A stretch of 64,000 nt of DNA from Roseovarius mucosus DSM 17069 (lineage in GTDB: Bacteria; Pseudomonadota; Alphaproteobacteria; Rhodobacterales; Rhodobacteraceae), in contig NZ_KN293975.1 in assembly GCF_000768555.3 (NCBI RefSeq), positions 620,001 through 684,000 of the forward strand, given 5' to 3'. Position numbers and translations under genes: made by a program. The notes beneath the pieces are model-generated. The model saw nothing but the letters and a program-made list of their open reading frames with translations. It had not been told where the DNA came from and did not search any database. This document shows, piece after piece, positions 9,778 through 18,455 of the stretch (positions are counted from its first letter, which is position 1; every line of letters starts with the position of its first letter).

Positions 9778-11043
9778 TCAGGTGCGGTCGATGAGATGCG
9801 CGAAAGAGCCGCTGACCCGGCCAAGGGTAAGACCCATGGGGGCAAGAGCCGTGCCTTCGGCATCGGTGGCGGTGAAAAGCGCCGGGCCATCGGCACGCAG
9901 GGTCGTGGCATAGTGGAATTCATGCGCCGCCCATGTGCCGGGAAATGGGCCTTGGGCTGCGGTCAGGGTGCGATAGCCCAGATGTAGCCGACGTGTGGCA
10001 AAGCTGGTTTCGAGCGGCAGCAGACCGGCCATGGCATGAGGGGTGCCCGAGGCGTCGATCAGGCCATTTCCCAGCGTCATGTATCCGCCGCATTCTCCAT
10101 AAATATCTGCGTGTTTCACGGCATTTCTGAGGCTATGCATGAAGATATGGTTGGACGAGAGGCGGCCTGCGTGCAGCTCCGGGTAGCCGCCGGGCAGAAA
10201 GATGAAACCGGCCTCTGGCACCGGATCGTCGGCGAGGGGCGAGAAGGGTTTGATTTCGGCCCCGGCCGCACGCCAGTCGGCGAGCATGTGCGGATAAGTG
10301 AAGCCGAAGGCGCAGTCCTGGGCCACGGCGATGACCTGTGCCGGTGGGGTAAGGCGCGGGGTGGGTGTGGGCCCGGGCAATGGTGCAGCCAGCGACAATA
10401 GCGCGTCACGGTCGAGGGTTGCGGCCAATGCGTCGGCGGCGGTGTCGAGGAACTGTTCAAGGTCGGGGCGCTCAGCGGCCTGCACCAGCCCCAGATGGCG
10501 AGAGGGTTGCGCGAGTGCCGGAGTGCGCCGGAGTGCTGCCAGAACGGGCAGGCCAAGGGGGGCAAGTGCGCGGCGCAGCATCGCTTCGTGCCGGTCGGAG
10601 CCTGTGTTGTTGAGGATGATGCCGGACACGCGCACCATTGGGTCAAACCCTGCGAATCCGGCCACGAGCGGCGCGATCGAGCCTGCCATACGGCCTGCGT
10701 CCACCACCAGAACGACCGGCAGGCCCAGATGTCGCGCCAGATCGGCCACAGCGCCGCGCCCGTCTGGGGGCGCTCCGTCGAAGAGGCCCATTGCCCCCTC
10801 GATGATCAACAGGCCGTCGCCTGCCGCAAGGCTGCTCAGGCGCGCAGGAGTCATGGCCCAAGCGTCGAGATTGGGGCAAGGCGCGCCGCAGGCGGCCTCG
10901 TGAAAGCGGGGGTCGATATAATCGGGGCCGGATTTCGCGCCGCGTACATGCAAACCCTCGCGGGAGAGAAGGCGCAGCAGGGCGAGGGTGAGCGTGGTCT
11001 TGCCCGCCCCGGAGGAGGGCGCGGCGAGGATCAGCCCCCGCAT
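9778..11043 (-). CDS. cobB: Cobyrinate a,c-diamide synthase
   Basis: The protein of 421 residues starts MRGLILAAPSSGAGKTTLTL, the P-loop of the DethioBiotin-synthetase-like domain. The conserved YIDPRFHEAACGAPCPNLDA region follows. The C-terminal class I glutaminase domain has the motif FLPGGYPELHA and the nucleophile Cys in YGECGGYMTLG. CobB amidates cobyrinic or hydrogenobyrinic acid at the a and c positions using glutamine and ATP. The start overlaps the end of cobA by 13 bp, indicating translational coupling. Upstream in-frame ATGs would lie inside cobA and read as an arginine-rich shadow, so they were rejected. Confidence 0.94.
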   Translation of the reverse strand: MRGLILAAPSSGAGKTTLTLALLRLLSREGLHVRGAKSGPDYIDPRFHEAACGAPCPNLDAWAMTPARLSSLAAGDGLLIIEGAMGLFDGAPPDGRGAVADLARHLGLPVVLVVDAGRMAGSIAPLVAGFAGFDPMVRVSGIILNNTGSDRHEAMLRRALAPLGLPVLAALRRTPALAQPSRHLGLVQAAERPDLEQFLDTAADALAATLDRDALLSLAAPLPGPTPTPRLTPPAQVIAVAQDCAFGFTYPHMLADWRAAGAEIKPFSPLADDPVPEAGFIFLPGGYPELHAGRLSSNHIFMHSLRNAVKHADIYGECGGYMTLGNGLIDASGTPHAMAGLLPLETSFATRRLHLGYRTLTAAQGPFPGTWAAHEFHYATTLRADGPALFTATDAEGTALAPMGLTLGRVSGSFAHLIDRT

Positions 11044-11906
11044 GCGGTCTCGGCTGGCAGGCCGCGCCCGAGCGGGTCGAGATCGCGCGGCGCGGCACCG
11101 GCCATCATGCCTTGCCAGTCGAGCACCTGACGCATGAGCACCGAACGCCCGATGCAGAGGATCGCGGGCGGCTCGAAGCCGCTGGAGTCGATATCGGCGG
11201 CAAGCCGCCCGAGGGTGGTTTCCAGCACGCGCTGATCCGGGGTGGTGGCAGAGGACACGACCGCGCAAGGCTCATCCGCCGGGCGGCCTGCGTCGAGAAG
11301 TGCCGCGCTGATCTGGCCTGCGTGTTTCATGCCCATGTAGATCACGATGACCTGACTGCCTTGGGCAATCGCCTGCCAGTTCAGGGACGAGGGCGTGAGG
11401 CCGGATTGATCGTGGCCGGTGACGAAGGTCACGGATTGGTTCACGTCGCGGTGGGTCACGGGGATTCCGGCATAGGCCAGCCCGCCGATGCCTGCGCTGA
11501 TGCCCGGAATGATGCGGATGGGCACGCCGTGCTGCACCAGCGTCTGCGCCTCTTCGCCGCCGCGGCCAAACACGAAAGGATCGCCGCCCTTGAGGCGCAG
11601 CACGCGCTTGCCCTCGCGGGCGAGGTCCACAAGTTGCAGGGAAATGTCGCGCTGTTTTGCCGAGGGTTTGCCGCCGCGCTTGCCTGCGTATATGTGGCGG
11701 GCCTGCGGCGCCCAGTCGAGGATGCAGTCCTGCACCAGCGCGTCATAGATCACCACATCGGCCTGTTGCAGCGCGTTCACCGCGTGGAGGGTCAAAAGGC
11801 CGGGATCGCCAGGGCCTGCACCACAAAGCCAGACCCAGCCGGGTTCCATCCGGGGCCAGTCATTGCCGGGGAGCGAGGGAAGAGAAGAGCGGTGCGAGTC
11901 GGTCAT
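11031..11906 (-). CDS. cobA: Uroporphyrinogen-III C-methyltransferase
   Basis: The 291-residue SUMT carries the family motifs in order: WLCGAGPGDPGLLTL (SAM-binding glycine loop, near residue 27), VVIYDALV, YAGKRGGKP, RLKGGDPFVFGRGGEEA, IIPGISAGIGGLAYAGIPVTHR and VIYMGMKHAG. It transfers two methyl groups from SAM to uroporphyrinogen III, making precorrin-2, the branch point to cobalamin and siroheme. It overlaps cobB and leads a minus-strand run cobA-cobB-MFS-membrane protein. There is no CysG-type Fe-chelatase domain, so this is the single-function form. Confidence 0.95.
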   Translation of the reverse strand: MTDSHRSSLPSLPGNDWPRMEPGWVWLCGAGPGDPGLLTLHAVNALQQADVVIYDALVQDCILDWAPQARHIYAGKRGGKPSAKQRDISLQLVDLAREGKRVLRLKGGDPFVFGRGGEEAQTLVQHGVPIRIIPGISAGIGGLAYAGIPVTHRDVNQSVTFVTGHDQSGLTPSSLNWQAIAQGSQVIVIYMGMKHAGQISAALLDAGRPADEPCAVVSSATTPDQRVLETTLGRLAADIDSSGFEPPAILCIGRSVLMRQVLDWQGMMAGAAPRDLDPLGRGLPAETACGG

Positions 11907-11988
11907 GTCTTTCTATGCCGCGAGTTTCATCCGGTGGAAAGGTGGCAAACGACCATGCACCGGGGTCAGAGCGACATGCCGGGAGTGA

Positions 11989-12009
11989 CCGGGCCTTGGG
12001 AAGGCCCGG
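11989..12009 (-). terminator. Hairpin downstream of the binding-protein gene
   Basis: CCGGGCC (11989-11995) and GGCCCGG (12003-12009) form a 7-bp stem with a 7-base loop, 12 bp after the stop of the substrate-binding protein gene. No T-run follows on the minus strand, so it may act as an mRNA-stabilising or Rho-assisted end. Confidence 0.4.
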
Positions 12010-12021
12010 CCGGGGTGTGTG

Positions 12022-13155
12022 TTACATCTTGCACTCAGCCGCGTAGGCGTCGACGTGATCTTCGAGCGCCACGCCGATGATCTTGTTGGTGTACACGTCG
12101 CCTTCCTTGATCACTTCGCGAACATAGATGTCCTGAATCGGGTGATGGTTGTTGCCAAAGGCGAAATCGCCGCGCGTGCTGGCGAAATCGGCGGATTTGA
12201 GGGCTGCGCGGAAGGCGTCAGCATCCGAGGGTTGTGCCTGATCCAGAGCGGAGATCAGGAGGTTGGCGGTATCGAACCCCTGGCTTGCATAGAGCGAGGG
12301 CAGGCGGCCATATTTCTCCTGAAAGCTGGCAACAAAGGCCACGTTGGTTTCGTTGTCGATATCCTTGGACCATTGCGAGGTGTTGACCACGCCAAGCGCC
12401 GCGTCGCCCACGGCCTGAAGGATGCCTTGGTCAAAGCTAAAGGCCGGGCCGACCACGGGCAGGCCGACGCCGCTGTCGGCATATTGCTTGAGGAAGGAAA
12501 TGCCCATGCCGCCGGGCAGGAAGAAAAACACAGAGTCGGCACCTGACGCGCGGATCTGGGCGATTTCAGCGGCATAGTCGGTCTGGCCGAGCTGGGTGTA
12601 GATTTCGCCTGCCAAATCGCCCTTGTAGAACCGCTTGTAGCCGGTCAGCGCGTCCTGACCTGCCGGATAGTTGGGCGCCAGGATGAAGCTGTTTTTATAC
12701 CCTGCGTCATTGGCATAGGCCCCGGCGGCTTCGTGCAGGTTGTCGTTCTGCCAGGCGACGTTGAAATAGTTGGGCAAGCAGCCTTGCCCCGCCAGCGCCG
12801 AGGGGCCCGCGTTGGGCGAGAGATAGAACTTGCCTTGGGCCACAGCGCCGGGGATCACGGCCATGGCGAGGTTGGACCAGATGATGCCCGTCATCACGTC
12901 GACCTTGTCGGACTGGATCATCTTATCCGAGAGTTGCACGGCGATGTCGGGTTTGCGTTGATCGTCCTCGATGATCACCTCGATGTCGGTGCGCCCGGAT
13001 TGTTCCAGTGCGAGCATGAAGCCGTCGCGCACGTCGATGCCGAGGCCCGCGCCGCCGCCCGACAGGGTGGTAATCATGCCGACCTTGATGTCAGCCTGCG
13101 CAGTGACGGCGGCGAGGCTGAGCGCGCCAGCGATGGCCAGTGTCTTGAATGTCAT
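12022..13155 (-). CDS. ABC transporter substrate-binding protein, LivK type
   Basis: The 377-residue protein has a signal peptide (MTFKTLAIAGALSLAAVTAQ) and then a type I periplasmic-binding fold of the branched-chain amino acid/amide class. It has IKVGMITTLSGGGAGLGIDV at the first strand, EVIIEDDQRKPDIAVQLSDK, and YKNSFILAPNYPAGQDALTG at the start of the second lobe. No permease or ATPase genes lie nearby, so it is an orphan in this window. It lies 121 bp after the TetR gene on the same strand. Likely ligands are amino acids, amides or aromatic acids; the sequence does not decide. Confidence 0.88.
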   Translation of the reverse strand: MTFKTLAIAGALSLAAVTAQADIKVGMITTLSGGGAGLGIDVRDGFMLALEQSGRTDIEVIIEDDQRKPDIAVQLSDKMIQSDKVDVMTGIIWSNLAMAVIPGAVAQGKFYLSPNAGPSALAGQGCLPNYFNVAWQNDNLHEAAGAYANDAGYKNSFILAPNYPAGQDALTGYKRFYKGDLAGEIYTQLGQTDYAAEIAQIRASGADSVFFFLPGGMGISFLKQYADSGVGLPVVGPAFSFDQGILQAVGDAALGVVNTSQWSKDIDNETNVAFVASFQEKYGRLPSLYASQGFDTANLLISALDQAQPSDADAFRAALKSADFASTRGDFAFGNNHHPIQDIYVREVIKEGDVYTNKIIGVALEDHVDAYAAECKM

Positions 13156-13276
13156 GTGTCATCTCTCCCTGATGTCGGGCGGTTTTGTCCGTCCCGGTTT
13201 GCCTTTGGTCCCCCAGAAGGCGATGCTCAATCCTTTCCACAGCTTTGACAAAAGGTCCAGATGCGAGCGGAATGGA

Positions 13277-13924
13277 TCAGGGGCTGGTATGGCGCGCCAT
13301 GAAGCGGTCGGTCTCGGCGGGGGTCGGGGGATGGCCCGAGAAATTCTCAACATAGGCAGGCATGCGGGCGATGCGGATGTCGCGCGGTTCGGCCACCATC
13401 ATCGAGATATAGCCGATCTGGGTGTAATAGACGGTATGGGCGCGGGTGTCTGCGTGATCCGGAGGGTAGCCGAATCGCTCGAACATGGTGCGGATGGCGG
13501 CGATGCGGGTTTCGTCCGTGCGTTGCAGCTTGGCCTTGACCACTGGATCGCCGAGGGCCCAGTTGCGGATCGCGAAATCAAGGCGGGAATCAAAGAGGTC
13601 GCGGGTGAGCCAGCAGTCGAAGAGATTGTAGAGCGCCTCGTTGATGGATTCGGCATAGGCCTCGGTGCGGGCGACGAGATTGCCGGTATTCTGCGCTTCC
13701 CAACGGTCGAGCAGGGCGGCCAGCAGCGCCTCGCGGTCCTTGAAATGCCAATAGAAACTGGTGCGCGAGAGGCCGAGCATCTGGGCCAGCGGCATCACCT
13801 TGACCGCATCCACCCCATTGGTGACGAGCACCTCATAGGCGGCGTTGAGCCATAGATCCTCGGATCCGCGGGTTGCGGGATCGGGGGCGGGTTTGGGGCG
13901 GCGCGTGGTTGGGGCGTTGGTCAT
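13277..13924 (-). CDS. TetR/AcrR family transcriptional regulator
   Basis: The 215-residue protein has a basic N-terminal tail, then a TetR DNA-binding domain: LWLNAAYEVLVTNGVDAVKV, with the recognition helix in LAQMLGLSRTSFYWHFKDRE and the hallmark YWHFKDREALLAAL. The remaining helices (about 75-215) would form the ligand-binding and dimer domain. The gene is divergent from the methyltransferase/oxidoreductase operon starting at 14054, with 129 bp between them. That is the usual layout for a local repressor of a catabolic operon. A perfect palindrome lies in the shared gap. The inducer is unknown. Confidence 0.93.
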   Translation of the reverse strand: MTNAPTTRRPKPAPDPATRGSEDLWLNAAYEVLVTNGVDAVKVMPLAQMLGLSRTSFYWHFKDREALLAALLDRWEAQNTGNLVARTEAYAESINEALYNLFDCWLTRDLFDSRLDFAIRNWALGDPVVKAKLQRTDETRIAAIRTMFERFGYPPDHADTRAHTVYYTQIGYISMMVAEPRDIRIARMPAYVENFSGHPPTPAETDRFMARHTSP

Positions 13925-13964
13925 GGGCCGAACCTAGACGGTTTTGACGGCGGTGGCAAATCTC

Positions 13965-14001
13965 TTGACAGGTTCGTGGATTTTCTCGACAGTTGTGTCG
14001 A
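13965..14001 (+). promoter_or_regulatory. Candidate TetR operator and promoter
   Basis: The divergent gap 13925-14053 holds TTGACA at 13965-13970, a possible -35 box for the plus-strand operon. It is followed by a perfect palindrome TCGACA-GTTG-TGTCGA at 13986-14001, about where the -10 region would fall. A protein bound there would block RNA polymerase. No good -10 match is seen at 17 bp. Binding by the divergent TetR is an inference from position and symmetry. Confidence 0.45.
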
Positions 14002-14053
14002 TTGCTTTTCCCACTATCGCCGGGTACTGCCCGGCCAGCTCAGGACCAGGCCG

Positions 14054-15659
14054 ATGCCGCACGCCATTTCCACCGACAGTCTTGTTGATATGCCCGCCCC
14101 GTCCCCTCGTCGGGCACGCGGTGGGCGGGCCGCCATGCAGGTGCGGCGCGGCACGGGTGCGGGGGCTGTGGCGAACCCGCTGCATGTGCCCTATATCACC
14201 CGCGGCATTCCCACCCATGGCATCGCGTCGGAGGAGGGGCTTGATGCGATCATCGCCACCGCCGATCGGATTCTGGCCGAGATCGGCATCGAGTTTCGCG
14301 AAGACCTAGAGACAGTGCGCCTCTTTCAGCAGGCGGGCGGCAAGGCGCGGGACGTTGGGCCAGAGGCGTGGAATGTGACCTTTGAACCGGGGCTCATTCG
14401 CGGTCTGTTGGCCACCGCACCGACGGAATTCACGCAATACGCGCGCAACCCGGCCAAGTCGGTTCGGATCGGCGGCAAGTCGATGGTGTTTGCGCCTGCC
14501 TATGGCTCGCCCTTCGTGATGGATCTGGACAAGGGGCGGCGTTATGGCACGATCGAGGATTTCCAGAACCTGATCAAGCTGGCGCAATCCTCGCCCTGGC
14601 TGCATCATTCGGGCGGCACGATCTGTGAGCCTACGGATATTCCGGTGAACAAGCGGCATCTGGATATGGTCTATGCGCATATGCGCTATTCGGATCGGGC
14701 TTTCCTCGGGTCGATCACCGCGCCGGAGCGGGCCGAGGACAGTATCGAGATGTGTCGCATCCTGTTCGGGGCGGAGTATGTGGACAGCCATTGCGTGATC
14801 ATGGGCAATTTCAATTCGACCTCGCCCCTTGTCTGGGATGGGGTGAGCACGCGGGGCATCCGCGCCTATGCCGCCGCCGGTCAGGGATCCATCCATCTGC
14901 CGTTTCTGTTGGGCGGCGCTGTATCGCCGCTGACCATGCCGGGGGCGATTGCGCAATGTCTGGCCGAGAGCATGGTGGGCTGTGCGCTGACGCAATTGGT
15001 GCGGCCCGGCGCGCCCGCGATTTTGGGCAGTTTTCTCTCGTCGATGTCGCTGCGCACCGGATCGCCCACCTTTGGCACGCCCGAGCCTGCGCTGGGATCG
15101 CTGGTGATGGGGCAAATCGCGCGGCGGCTGAACATGCCCCTGCGCTGTGCGGGCAATTTCAGCACCTCGAAGCTGCCCGACGCGCAGGCGATGACGCAAT
15201 CCATGATGTCGATGATGTCGGCGGTGAATGGGGGGGGCGAATTTCATCCTGCATTCCGCCGGGTTCCTCGATGGGTTGCTGTCGATGTCCTATGAAAAGC
15301 TGATGCTGGATATGGATATGTGCGGCGCGCTGCATGCCTGGCTCAAGGGGTTGGACGTGAACGAGGACACGCTGGCGTTTGAAGCCTTGGCCGAGAAGGG
15401 ACCGGGTGAGCATATGTTCGGGTGTGCCCATACGCTGCGCCATTACGAGACCGCCTATTGGGACAGCGGGCTGGACGACAACAACACCTATGAGACATGG
15501 TCGGAGGCAGGCGGGGTCGATGCGATGACCCGTGCCAATCGGGCGTGGAAAGACGTGTTGGCGAACTACGAGGCACCGCCGCTTGATCCGGGGATTGATG
15601 GCGCGCTCTGCGAGTTCATCGCGCGGCGCAAGTCCGAGATGGCCGACGCCTGGTATTGA
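14054..15659 (+). pseudogene. Trimethylamine methyltransferase (MttB) family protein, frameshifted
   Basis: With one G removed from the G8 run at 15230-15237, this is a 534-residue protein of the MttB superfamily (non-pyrrolysine branch). Supporting blocks are PYITRGIPTHGIASEEGLDA near the N-terminus, ADRILAEIGIEFREDLE, WLHHSGGTICEPTDIP and PGAPAILGSFLSSMSLRTGS. After the break come NFILHSAGFLDGLLSMSYEK and a C-terminal REA/MTRANRAWKDVLANYEAP region. No in-frame TAG occurs, so pyrrolysine is not used. Family members transfer methyl groups from quaternary amines to a corrinoid protein, but no corrinoid protein gene is present here. ATG 14054 is preceded by AGGACCAGG. First gene of the operon divergent from tetR. 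Confidence 0.88.
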
Positions 15660-15685
15660 AACGAATTGACGAGAGGCAAGCCCCC

Positions 15686-17731
15686 ATGTCGCGTGATCCG
15701 CTGCTGCAACCCTATCAACTCAAGCATCTGACCCTGAAAAACCGGATTATGACCACGAGCCATGAACCGGCCTATCCTGAGGACGGCATGCCCAAGGCGC
15801 GCTATACCGCCTATCACGCCGAGCGCGCCCGCGCGGGCGTGGCGCTGGCGATGACCGCAGGCTCGGCGGCGGTGTCCAAGGACAGTCCGCCCGTGTTCAA
15901 CAATGTTCTGGCCTATAAAGACGAGGTGGTGCCCTATATCCGGCAGTTGACCGACGCCTGTCACGAGCATGGCTGCGCGGTGATGATCCAGCTCACGCAT
16001 TTGGGGCGGCGCACCGGCTGGTCCAAGGGGGATTGGCTGCCATCCGTGTCCTCGACCAAGCACCGCGAACCCGCGCACCGCGCCTTTCCCAAGCTGGCGG
16101 AGGATTGGGATATCGCGCGCATCATCTCTGATTTCGCCGATGCCACCGAGCGGATGAAAGAGGGGGGCATGGACGGGATCGAATTGCAGGTCTATGGCCA
16201 TCTTCTCGATCAGTTCTGGTCGCCGCTGACCAATGATCTTGATGGGCCTTATGGCGGTCAGAGTCTCGACAGCCGAATGAAGCTGCTCTTGGACGTGCTG
16301 GCCGCCATTCGCAAGCGGGTGGGGTCGGAGTTCATCGTCGGCCTGCGCTACACGGCGGATGAGGCCGAGGCGGGGGGGATCACGCCCGAGGAGGGTTTGG
16401 AGATTTCCAAACGGCTCGCGGCCACCGGCATGGTCGATTTCCTCAACGTCATCCGGGGGCGTATCCATACCGACCCGGCGATGACCGATGTGATCCCGGT
16501 GCAGGGGATGAAAAACGCGCCGCACCTGGATTTCGCGGGCGCGGTCAAGGCCGCGACGGGGATGCCCACGTTTCATGCCGCCAAGATCCCTGATGTGGCC
16601 ACCGCGCGGCACGCGATCCAGGCGGGGCTACTCGATATGGTCGGCATGACGCGGGCGCATATGGCGGACCCACATATCGTGAAGAAGATCATCGAGGGGC
16701 GCGAGGATGATATTCGGCCCTGCGTAGGGGCGACGTTCTGTCTGGACCGGATCTATGCCGCCGGAGAGGCACTGTGTATCCACAACGCTGCGACGGGCCG
16801 TGAACTGACCATGCCGCATACGATCGCACCGGCTGAGACACGCAAGAAGGTGGTGATCGTCGGCGCGGGGCCTGCGGGGCTTGAGGCGGCGCGGGTGGCG
16901 GCCGAGCGCGGCCATGACGTGACGGTGTTCGAGGCGCAGCCCGATCCGGGCGGGCAAATCCGGTTGACCGCGCTCAATCCTCGTCGTCGCGAGATGATCA
17001 GCATCATCGACTGGCGCATGGCGCAATGTGCGGCGCGCGATGTGGCGTTTCACTTCAACACCTTCGCCGAGGTCGAGGATGTGACCGCGCTCAACCCCGA
17101 TGTGGTGATCGTGGCCACGGGGGGCCTGCCCAACCGCGAGCTGTTCGAGAGCGGCAAGGAGCAGGAGCTGGTTGTCACCGCATGGGATCTGATCTCGGGC
17201 GATGTGAAGCCGGGGCAGAACGTGCTGATCTATGACGAGAGCGGCGATCATCCGGGGTTGATGGCGGCGGAGGTCGCGGCCAATGCCGGGGCAAGCGTCG
17301 AGGTGATGACGCCGGACCGGGTATTCGCGCCGGATGTCATGGCGATGAATCTGGTGCCTTATATGCGCAGCCTTCAGGACAAGGACGTGACATTCACCGT
17401 GACGCGACGGCTCTTGGATGTGACGCGGGATGGCAATCGGCTGAAGGCCAAGATCGGGACGGATTACAGCAAGTTCACCTCTGAGAAGACCTATGATCAG
17501 GTGGTGGTGAACTATGGCACCTTGCCGCTTGATGATCTTTACTTCGAGTTGAAGCCGCTGTCGCGCAACCTGGGGGAAGTGGATCACGACGCGCTGATTG
17601 CGGGGCGTCCGCAGGAGGTCGAGAGCAATCCGGAGGGGGCATTCCAACTCTTTCGGATTGGCGATGCGGTGTCCGCGCGCAATACCCATGCGGCCATATA
17701 CGATGCGCTTCGGCTGATGAAGGACATCTGA
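15686..17731 (+). CDS. FMN/FAD oxidoreductase, DgcA/stachydrine demethylase type
   Basis: The 681-residue protein has an N-terminal old-yellow-enzyme TIM barrel (MSRDPLLQPYQLKHLTLKNR; MDGIELQVYGHLLDQFWSPL) and a C-terminal FAD/NAD domain (KKVVIVGAGPAGLEAARVAA near residue 385). This architecture is shared by trimethylamine dehydrogenase, dienoyl-CoA reductase and N-methylproline/dimethylglycine demethylases. The Fe-S segment reads CVGATFC then C after 11 residues, so one cysteine of the canonical CxxCxxxC is replaced by Ala. I chose ATG 15686 (GAGAGG upstream), 27 bp after the methyltransferase. A TTG at 15656 overlapping the upstream stop is possible but unlikely. Likely removes N-methyl groups as formaldehyde. 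Confidence 0.85.
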   Translation: MSRDPLLQPYQLKHLTLKNRIMTTSHEPAYPEDGMPKARYTAYHAERARAGVALAMTAGSAAVSKDSPPVFNNVLAYKDEVVPYIRQLTDACHEHGCAVMIQLTHLGRRTGWSKGDWLPSVSSTKHREPAHRAFPKLAEDWDIARIISDFADATERMKEGGMDGIELQVYGHLLDQFWSPLTNDLDGPYGGQSLDSRMKLLLDVLAAIRKRVGSEFIVGLRYTADEAEAGGITPEEGLEISKRLAATGMVDFLNVIRGRIHTDPAMTDVIPVQGMKNAPHLDFAGAVKAATGMPTFHAAKIPDVATARHAIQAGLLDMVGMTRAHMADPHIVKKIIEGREDDIRPCVGATFCLDRIYAAGEALCIHNAATGRELTMPHTIAPAETRKKVVIVGAGPAGLEAARVAAERGHDVTVFEAQPDPGGQIRLTALNPRRREMISIIDWRMAQCAARDVAFHFNTFAEVEDVTALNPDVVIVATGGLPNRELFESGKEQELVVTAWDLISGDVKPGQNVLIYDESGDHPGLMAAEVAANAGASVEVMTPDRVFAPDVMAMNLVPYMRSLQDKDVTFTVTRRLLDVTRDGNRLKAKIGTDYSKFTSEKTYDQVVVNYGTLPLDDLYFELKPLSRNLGEVDHDALIAGRPQEVESNPEGAFQLFRIGDAVSARNTHAAIYDALRLMKDI

Positions 17732-17732
17732 G

Positions 17733-18455
17733 GTGCGGCTTGGGTTTCTGGGCACCGGCACCATTGCGGAGGCGGTGGTGCGGGGGCTGGCACCGGACGG
17801 GCATGAGATCACGGTATCGGAGAGGAGTGCGGCGCGCGCGGCGCGGCTAGCGGCGGAATTCCCAAATGTAAGTGTCGCCACCAATCAGGACGTGGTGGCG
17901 GCAAGCGAGATCGTGTTTCTGGGGCTGATGGCAGAGCATGCGCCAGAAGTTCTGCGCGCGCTGCGGTTCCGGCCGGATCAGCGTGTGGTCTCGTTCATGG
18001 CGGGGCTGTCGCTGGAGGAGGTCGGGCCGCTTGTCGCCCCGGCGCGGGCAGAGGCGGTGATGCTGCCCTTTCCGGGCATCGCGCGGGGTGGATCGCCCAT
18101 TCTGGCGCTGGGTGAAGTCGGCGTGATCGAGGCGCTCTTTGCGCCTGCCAACACGGTTTACCGCCTGCGCGATGCGGCGGAACTGGAGGCGTATCTCTGT
18201 GCGCAGGCTGTATTGTCGCCGGCGGTGCAGATGGTCGGCGTTGCGGCAGAGTGGTTGGGCGGCGAGACCGCGCAGGGCGAGGCGTTCCTGCGGCATCTGG
18301 TAGGAAGCAGCCTGTTGAGCGGTGAGTGTCAGAGCATGTTGGCGGCGCTCGACACGGCCGGTGGATATAATCAGAGATTGCGGCAGCATATGGAGACGGC
18401 GGGGATGCGTGAGGCATTGCGCGAAGGCTTGGACCGTCTTGGGGGCAGGGTATGA
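17733..18455 (+). CDS. Pyrroline-5-carboxylate reductase-like NAD(P) oxidoreductase
   Basis: The 240-residue protein begins with a GTG start, one base after the previous stop, and shows a Rossmann motif LGFLGTGTIAEAVVRGL followed by ERSAARAARLAAEFP, as in ProC. The block VVSFMAGLSLEEV matches the ProC second domain start. Key ProC positions have changed, however: the MPN stretch is LPF, and the C-terminal GGTT substrate-binding signature reads GGYN. It overlaps the next gene by 4 bp (ATGA). I read it as a ProC relative acting on a substrate of this operon rather than the housekeeping proline enzyme. Confidence 0.78.
   Translation: MRLGFLGTGTIAEAVVRGLAPDGHEITVSERSAARAARLAAEFPNVSVATNQDVVAASEIVFLGLMAEHAPEVLRALRFRPDQRVVSFMAGLSLEEVGPLVAPARAEAVMLPFPGIARGGSPILALGEVGVIEALFAPANTVYRLRDAAELEAYLCAQAVLSPAVQMVGVAAEWLGGETAQGEAFLRHLVGSSLLSGECQSMLAALDTAGGYNQRLRQHMETAGMREALREGLDRLGGRV

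Noticed and set aside
14054..15659. Pyrrolysine-containing MttB
   Set aside because: There is no in-frame TAG, and no pylTSBCD genes are in view. The interruption is a homopolymer frameshift, and the family branch is non-pyrrolysine.
16628..17884. 418-codon minus-strand open frame over the first oxidoreductase
   Set aside because: It is an antisense shadow rich in His and Arg; the plus-strand gene has complete flavoprotein motifs.
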